Below are positions 57,298 through 64,000 of a DNA stretch of 64,000 nt, in pieces. The position numbers and the translations under genes were made by a program. Under the pieces are notes generated by a model that was given only the letters and a program-made list of their open reading frames with translations, was not told the DNA's origin and ran no database searches. Origin of the DNA: Prillingera fragicola (Eukaryota > Basidiomycota > Tremellomycetes > Trichosporonales > Trichosporonaceae); the NCBI GenBank assembly GCA_002335605.1, contig BEDY01000004.1, forward strand, positions 1,612,001 to 1,676,000, in the 5' to 3' direction. Position 1 is the first letter of the stretch. Every line of letters starts with the position of its first letter.

Positions 57298-58173
57298 ATG
57301 GCCATCACAGTGGACTTTGCTGGCAAACTCGTGGTAATCACAGGCGGCGGCCGGGGTATCGGGTGGGCGATCACTTCCGCGCTCGCCCGCGCCGGCGCCG
57401 ACCTGGCCATCACCTACACGTCGACGGACCCGTCGGAGCGCGCGGCGCAGCTCGCCAAAGACACTGGCGTGCGTGTCGAGGTGTTCAAGTGCGAAGTCAC
57501 GCGGAGCGCGGACGTGGACGCCATGCTCGCTGCGGTCGAGGGGACGTTTGGCAAGAAGGCGGAGATTGGTGTTGCGAATGCTGGTGAGTCGTGCTGCGCT
57601 GCTGGGCTGACGCCGCTAGGTATCGCGCTGTGGAAGGACGCTACGGAGAACACGGACGACGACTTCCGGTCCATCTTTGAAGTCAACACCTTTGGGCCGT
57701 TTTACTTTGCGCGCGCGCTGGTGCGCTCTTGGCTCGGGCAGGGTATTGCCGTCGGGAGCAGCGCGGAGCTCGACGTGCCGACCCAGGTCGCGCAGCTGGG
57801 CAAGCAGATTCTCTTCGTGTCGTCCATCTCCGCGCTCGTCGCCATGTCGCCGCAGCGGCAGACGGCCTACAACGCCAGCAAGGGCGCCGTGACCATGATG
57901 GCCAAGTCGCTCGCGGGCGAGTGGGCACACCTGGGCATCACCGTCAACAGCATCTCGCCGGGATACGTCCTCACGGACATGATTGCCAACCCGCCCGACG
58001 AGACGGCAAAGGCCTGGGCAAAGGACTGGGAGCGCCGGACCCCTGTCGGCAAGTTTGCTACGGCGGAGCAGATTGGAGAGTTTGTCGCGCTCCTCCTCAG
58101 CGATAGGCAGGGCGGGATGGGGTTCATGTCCGGCTCGGATGTTGTCGTCGACGGTGGATACACCATCTTTTAG
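57298..58173 (+). CDS. Short-chain dehydrogenase/reductase (sorbose/xylulose reductase-like)
   Basis: Classical SDR oxidoreductase. Two exons (57298-57583, 57620-58173) give 279 residues. The cofactor motif VVITGGGRGIGWAIT is followed by ITYTSTDPSERA, which lacks the acidic residue of NAD users and so fits NADPH. VANAGIALW (across the splice) is the NAG-type motif; FEVNTFGPFYFARA, the catalytic serines ILFVSSISA, and YNASKGAV (Tyr and Lys) are intact. SPGYVLTDM and the ending SDVVVDGGYTIF place it with fungal NADP-dependent mannitol/sorbose/L-xylulose reductases. The exact polyol is not determined. A TATA box stands 65 bp before the start. Confidence 0.93.
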   Translation: MAITVDFAGKLVVITGGGRGIGWAITSALARAGADLAITYTSTDPSERAAQLAKDTGVRVEVFKCEVTRSADVDAMLAAVEGTFGKKAEIGVANAGESCCAAGLTPLGIALWKDATENTDDDFRSIFEVNTFGPFYFARALVRSWLGQGIAVGSSAELDVPTQVAQLGKQILFVSSISALVAMSPQRQTAYNASKGAVTMMAKSLAGEWAHLGITVNSISPGYVLTDMIANPPDETAKAWAKDWERRTPVGKFATAEQIGEFVALLLSDRQGGMGFMSGSDVVVDGGYTIF

Positions 58174-60134
58174 AAGGCCCCGCTGGGGATACGCATAGAT
58201 GTCGGATGGACAATGTCCTTTGCGCTCACGAGTGCTGCGCTCAGTTGTGCGATGGAGTCGCATCAGCACTGACGGACGACACTCGCCCACCACCGCCATC
58301 TGTGAACTATATAGCCGTCGCACTGGCGTGCAGAAGTGCACATTGCACCAGTCTACTGCACGTCTCGCTCACTGAATCTTATGTTACACATGCTCATCTC
58401 GCAACCTGACCATCCCCGTACGCCCCGAGCCCACAGCCACCTCGGCACCTGCAGAAAGACTGCCACATTGGGGTACATAACAAACGCGCCAACTCCCAAC
58501 CGGGCACCTGGCGCGGTTTCTCAGCCGGCGCCGCAGCAGGGTATATGGCGAACGGGTTGCTAGAGAGAGCTGCTTCTCCGTGTTGCGTGAGTCGAGCCTT
58601 GCGGGAGGCAGGTATGGCAGGATACCTGAGATGTGTGAGGGAGGAATGTGTTTGTATCGGTAAGTTGGAGTGGATAATCAGTGCAGCCAACAGAAGGAGT
58701 TGGAGGTTCGGCCACAAGTGGGACACGCAAGGTGATCGCGAGCTCGGTGAGGGGTAAGCCGACGCCAGTGAGGGCGTGGCCGCCGGCAGGTGGGCCCAAG
58801 ACCGACCTCGCTGCTCGGCTCTGTCCCATCGCCACTCACCATCGCGCCATGCTCATGCCATCCCAGCGCCTCGTCGCCATCTCAACGTCTGGAGTACTCT
58901 CGTTTCGCATGTAGAATGCAAATGTGACGCGCCTATAGCCGAGATGGCAAACCAGCACACCAGAGTATCACCTTTTAGTCAGCCAGGCATTAGGGACCGT
59001 TAGACATTTGGGCTACTGAGCACCAAAGCACCGTCGACGCCACGATCTGCGCCACCAGCCGCCGCCGGCGCTTCTGTACGCCAGGTCCCCCGCCCGTGTC
59101 CAATGGTACTGTTCGGCGATGACAGGGGCGTGGGCTCGCTAAACGACTGTGGCGCGCTGCCAGTGCAAGCGCAAGCCCGATTGAAATGTGGGCTTGACGT
59201 GGGGTGGATCTGGTGCATCCGGAGGATCGGAGCAGCGTCAGTCGGTAGGTGGGTGGGGGGACCAGGATTTGGTTGGTCCGAGCTGCTTCTTCGGTCTTCG
59301 GGCAGCGGATGAGGAGTATGCTGCACAGCCCCCCGCTGAAGACGTCGCTTGTACGGCGTTGTGCGCGTGTAAAATAAAGTGCGGGACAGGCGTACGGCGC
59401 GTACGGTCGATGACGGGGGTGAGGAGCGGATGAAGCTCCCTATGTGCTGTGCAAAACAAAGTGAGTTTGGTAGGGTTGACTTGTTCCGACATTGACGGGG
59501 GGTTCTCGGTACCGTCGTCGATTCCAACGAGCACAGTCGAGTAGAGTCAACATTGTCAGCCAGGCCATACGTTGCACCACCGACGTGTCTGTGTCGTGCT
59601 CTGCTTGCTGCGCACGATCGACAGGCTGTTTATATCCCAGCATGCTTGTGGATTTGAGAGCAGCAGTGAGGAGAGGCAAGAGCACGACAACCTAATGAAC
59701 TGTCAGGGTCATTACCATTCTCGTTATCCCCCCCGTGGGGTGGGGATTATTGGTGGTGGCGTATCCGCTCTCTCCTTTGACCTGTCCAGAGCCATGCGCT
59801 GCCTGGTCCTCCGGCTTGAACGGCAGGATGACGGGCATTGCAAGCCCAAGCTGCCGGAACGGAATGCAGCAGACTGACCAGATCTGGGATGAGAGAGAGG
59901 CAAGAGAGTCGGGCCGAGATGACATGGACATGAATCCAAAAAGTGGAGGACGACAGAGTAGAGTTTTGTATTCTCACTGTTGGCCACACTTTTGTTCATC
60001 ACATCCTACAACATCCACTGCCAGGTCGTCTTCCTGTTCCACTGCCAGCAACAGCATCCCTGCCCATCACCACATTGACAGTGTCTCTCTCTCCCCCTCC
60101 TCCACTGCTCTCACCCACTACCACACATGGCGGC
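58174..60134. other. 2-kb intergenic region, no gene supported
   Basis: The longest gap in the window. Many short frames exist on both strands (for example 59000-59527 on the minus strand), but none shows a family motif, splice-supported extension or a credible start. No tRNA, rRNA or transposon end was recognised. The last 150 bp are a C/T-rich leader for the zinc-cluster gene. A non-coding RNA or an unrecognised small gene is possible. Confidence 0.4.
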
Positions 60135-62817
60135 ATGAGCAGCAGCGGAAAGGACGACGCGCGACCGCCAGGCGCTACTCCAGTCAGGCGAACGAGGCAT
60201 GGCTGCTTGACATGTCGAAAGAGGAGGGTAAGTAGCACGTCGGCCTGCACTCGGCGTCATGCAATGCTCCTCGAGCACTCCATCTCCCTCTACGCTCACT
60301 CTACCCCACCCCCAACTCCTCACCACCACCGTGCCTCTCCGCACGTCTATTTTCGATCACAACGCTGACCCCACCCAGGTCCGCTGCGACCTCACCAAAC
60401 CAGTCTGCGCAGCGTGTCAACGCCTGGAGCGAGAATGCCACTGGCAAGACGCAAACTCACAGCCTACCCAGCGTGCACCGCGGAGGCCAAATGCAACAGC
60501 CTGCGAGACATGTCGAGTGCGCAAGGTGAGAGCCGCTCCATGACGGTCATCGGCCTAACCCGTGCACTGACCACCGCCAGCTTAAATGCGAAGGCGACCC
60601 TCGGCGCGGCTCATGTACGCGCTGCGAGGCCAGCGGCGTGCTTTGCCAGTGGGCGGCGGACAGTGGCTCTGGCGGGAACAACGACATGCACCTGCCTCCT
60701 CTGCCCGTGTCCAACGGCGCAAGCGGCAGCAGCAACCCGTCCTTGTACCCGTTTACCTCGAACGCTGGGCCATCAATGCAGCCTCCCGCTGTTGAGCAGC
60801 GCACAACGACCGCGCACTCGACACGCTCTAGTTTATCCATTCCACATGAGCCGAGTATGGCGCGTGCAGAGGTCGATGCGCTAATTGACCTATACTTTGA
60901 TTCGGTCCACCGTGAGTGTGCTCGGGATCAGCAGGGACTGACTGTAGACTTTGGGTTTCTTGCATTCATCAACCAGGGGCGATTCAGGCGGTTGCTTGAC
61001 GGTGGCAAGGCGCCGCGCGACCTCACCATGGCCATGGTTGCCAATGTGTTACGGTAAGCCGGGAGAGTTGCGCTCGCTGACACCCAGGTTTGCGTGCGAG
61101 CCGACTGACAAGAATATTTCGCGCTCAAACTCGCTCATTGAGATGATTGTCGGCCCGCTCCTCCCGCGCGTGATGCAGGGGTTTGGCGTGATACAGCTCA
61201 TGGTAAGGCTCAGACTGCAGGCTTCGCTGACACCAGACTCTCATCCTTGCATGCCACTGCGAGGGCCATCGAAACAACTTTACGTCGTCGTGGATTCTGA
61301 CAGGGCTGTGCGTCCGCATGATGCAGCTTATGTCACTTCACACGCTCGACCTGAACTTTCGCTCCAGCATCGAGGAGGCAAACCTGCCGCCACTCATGTC
61401 TTACGAGGTGCTCCGGCGCGTCGCCTGGGCAGTCTTCTACCAGGACAGTATGATAGACGGCGGCCGCATCGGCTTCTCCACCTGCGATGTCGACTCATAT
61501 CGCATCCAGCTTCCCAGCAACGAGCAATCATTCCACAACAATGACAACGTCCGCACAGAAAACCTCCACAGCAGCCCAGCCGAGCGCAATACGCACGCCC
61601 TTGGTATCTCTGCCTTCCTCATCCGCGCAGCAGACATGCGCCGCCGTGCACTCTATGTCGCTTCCCGTGCTCAACACCGCGAAGCCAGCGTGCATGCACT
61701 CCAGGGGGAGCTCAACGCCCTCGAATCCGAGATCAATGCCTTTATCGACTCGCTGCCACACAAGTACCACTGGGACAATGTCTACCTGCACCGGAAACGA
61801 TTGCCAGCGTTTCTTGTGCTGCACCTCCTGCGACACAACCTCTACATCATCCTTGGCCGCGGCAAGCTCATTACGTACAAGCTCGATCCGATGTTTGCAG
61901 AGCTCATCGAGCCGGCGCGTAGGCAGCGTATCGCGCATGCTCTCCCAATTTCTGGCATTATTGCAGAAGGATTGCGGCACGATGCGCCGTTTGATCCGCA
62001 TGTTGGGATCCAGGCTTATGTCGCTTTAGAGAGTGAGTCCAGGTGTACGATAGAGCTAATGGCAGTTCTCCTGTTCGAGCCTCGCCGCTTGGCTGCCAAC
62101 GACCCCTCCATCGATCCTCAGGCCGAGCACCTCGTGTCCGCCATCCCACCACTGCTGGCTGTCATTCGCGAGCTTGGCCGCAGGTCGTGCACGATGAAGA
62201 ATCTCGTGAGCCACCCTACCTCACCCTAACTAACATCCCAGCACGTGGAAGCCGTGCATCGTCTACTGCGCTGTGACTGCCTGGCCCTTCTAACAGCCTA
62301 CGACCTTGACACATTTCGCAGCGAATATCAGCCCGTGGGACGTGACGAGGCCGAGTTTGATTTCCGTGACTTCCGCTGGGCCAAGATGGAGCGTCTCCGG
62401 CGCGGCAACCGCCCGGCCACTGACAATGTCGGCGACGAGGCCCTACTCGAAGATCACGGCGAGGGCGCCACGCCTACGCTGTCAGCAGCGCCGTCGCCGC
62501 ACTACGACGAGCACCCACCCCTCCCGCCCCAGATGCCACCACTCGGCCCACCCCTCGGCGCGGGCGCGCTGGGCTCCGTCCCCATCCCCGGCCCCGGCGT
62601 CCCGCTCCAGGGCATGCCGCCTGCCCCCATGCCAATGTTTGAGGGCACGGCGCCGCTCGCGCCGCTAGCGCCAATCGACTTGCAGCCGTGGCTCACGACG
62701 TTTGACCCCATGGCGATTCAGCAGGCGCCCCCCATGGATCTGGGGTGGTTGATGGATGGGACTGGCGGGGGTCAGACGGGCAACCCGGGCGAGTTTTGGG
62801 CCCAGATTATGCAGTAG
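60135..62817 (+). CDS. Fungal transcription factor with two Zn2Cys6 clusters
   Basis: Eight exons (60135-60227, 60379-60525, 60581-60911, 60948-61053, 61088-61202, 61237-62032, 62066-62205, 62242-62817) give 767 residues. Two complete binuclear zinc clusters stand in tandem: the first, GCLTCRKRRVRCDLTKPVC then ACQRLERECHW (residues about 23-54), and the second, ACETCRVRKLKCEGDPRRGS then CTRCEASGVLCQW (about 71-104). Each has its six cysteines, and each is split by an intron right after its RKR/RK motif. A fungal-specific middle homology region follows: LIDLYFDSVHHFGFL, LRRVAWAVFYQDSMIDG, LPAFLVLHLLRHNLYIIL. The C-terminus is Pro/Met-rich, likely an activation domain. It is tail to tail with a sulfatase gene, which might be a target; that is only a guess from position. 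Confidence 0.9.
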
Positions 62818-63097
62818 CGCTGAGCGCGTGCATGGGGAGGTGAACTGGACGAAAGAACATTGAGGTGGGCCTGGTTTAGGAGGGACGATGCGCGGGAAGA
62901 GAATCGACACGACGGCGAGAGGGCGAAGAACTCATGCCGAGCTCTGCAGCGTCGCCAATAGGCAACCAATAGGACATTAACTCGACAACGACGAGTGGGC
63001 ATTTACATGTATGAAATTGTATCGATGCTGACCTGTGATAACCACTGATCTACGCACATCGACCACTCCGCTGACCACGCGCCTTTGACGACGCAGG

Positions 63098-64000
63098 CTA
63101 GAAAACCGGTTCCCCACCAGGAGGAACCTGTATCCAGGTCCGCTGCATCTCGACATCATTGTCCCACCCCTCACTCATCTCCTCCCTCGGCTTTCCATCA
63201 TCCAAAGCCCCCGGCCCCCACACCAACCCACACTCGGCGACATATACCTCCCAATCCGCCATGAGTTCCTCAAACTTTTCCTTCTGTTCCTCCGCAACAT
63301 TACGCGTCTCCCCCGGATCCTCTTTGACGTTGAACAGCTCCCACCCCCTCGGGTCGTCGCCGTGCGTGTCCCAGTGTTTCGCTAGGCCGCCATACCGGTC
63401 CCGCAGGTGGACGAGCTTGTAGTCGCCCTTGCGCAGGGCGGCCATCGCGTCCAGCTCCCACCCGACCGGCCGGGTTGGGGGGTAGATTGCGTGGTCCTCG
63501 GTCTGCGTTGCCGGGTCGTCGGTGGGCGCGGGGCCGTTTGGCGTGGCAGACACCACAACCGCGCTACTGGATAAGCAGGAGGTAGCGTCGACGCGCTCGT
63601 TGCGGCCAAACCACGGTACCCAGCTCAAACCCTGCATGGCATGCACCTTTCTCCCGCGGTGCATGACGCGCCCCTCCGCGGCGGGCTGGAGGTGGACACC
63701 GGCTAGGTCCAAAAAGGTAGGGGCTAAGTCCATGCAGGTCGTAAACGCTCGACTGACGCCGCCTGGTGTCCAGTTGTGCGCGAAGGTGTCCGAGGGAGGC
63801 TTGACGATGCACGGGACGAGGATGCCGCCTTCGGATGGAAACATCTTGTACAGCCGCGAAGGGGCTGTAGAGGCTTGGGCCCAAAGTGGGCCGAGCCTGT
63901 TTGTCAGCGCTTGCTGAGAGGAGGGACTCACCAGGTGTAGCTGTTCCATTCGCCAATGTTGTCGAGGCTATTGTCGTAGAATTCGTGGATCGCCTTCTTG
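63098..64000 (-). CDS. Sulfatase (arylsulfatase family), 5' end off the right edge
   Basis: C-terminal part of a sulfatase, exons 64000-63932 (continuing beyond the window) and 63896-63098. The visible start HEFYDNSLDNIGEWNSYTWL, with WAQASTAPSRLYKMFPSEGG and LVPCIVKPP after it, is the late catalytic region of arylsulfatases. DLAPTFLDLAGVHL follows, then the C-terminal subdomain with KGDYKLVHLRDRYGG and the WELFNVKEDPGETRNV motif. The formylglycine-forming Cys/Ser-x-Pro-x-Arg site lies upstream, outside the window, so activity cannot be judged. It probably frees inorganic sulfate from organic sulfate esters. Confidence 0.9.

Noticed and set aside
59000..59527. A 175-codon minus-strand frame in the 2-kb gap
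   Set aside because: It is Pro/Thr/Ser-rich with no motif, no splice extension and no clear start context; it was kept as intergenic.

Overview
The window reads as chromosomal DNA of a basidiomycete yeast, most likely a tremellomycete of the Trichosporonales type. This is inferred from GC-rich coding sequence, many very short introns (mostly 34-60 nt, GTGAGT/GTAAGT donors, CTRAC branch sites close to the acceptor), and protein families typical of fungi. No species is claimed. Exon structures below were assembled by eye from splice signals, reading-frame continuity and protein-family fit; the joins listed keep the frame.

Left part (1-20.5 kb): mostly core eukaryotic genes. These are the kinetochore scaffold SPC7/KNL1 (runs off the left edge), the Mediator kinase SSN3/CDK8 diverging from it, the complex I subunit NDUFS4, a GGCT/AIG2-like domain fused to a class V PLP enzyme, the FANCM-type helicase MPH1, a zinc alcohol dehydrogenase, an LCCL-domain membrane protein, cytochrome b5 reductase and a small single-pass membrane protein.

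Middle part (21-45 kb): accessory in character, with long intergenic gaps. Four diverged paralogs of an F-box-like family (21.4, 25.9, 27.9 and 29.1 kb) are interleaved with secreted hydrolases: a probably GPI-anchored aspartic protease, an S28 serine carboxypeptidase, and a GH29 alpha-fucosidase-like protein that ends in KDEL. Then come a 14-TM MFS transporter, a metal-dependent amidohydrolase, and two unrelated Fe(II)/2-oxoglutarate oxygenases facing each other, which together look like nutrient scavenging or catabolism.

Right part (46-64 kb): housekeeping genes return. These are the translation factor TMA46, a nitroreductase, the meiotic recombination factor HOP2 (whose frame needs an 8-nt microexon), a tRNA-Ser(CGA), the RSC-type remodeller ATPase STH1 and an SDR reductase. 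After a 2 kb gap come a transcription factor with two complete Zn2Cys6 clusters and, tail to tail with it, a sulfatase cut by the right edge.

No rRNA, CRISPR, intact transposon or virus-like gene was seen. The best leads are the GGCT-PLP lyase fusion, the KDEL-tailed fucosidase, the F-box-like paralog cluster, the HOP2 microexon and the double zinc-cluster regulator.
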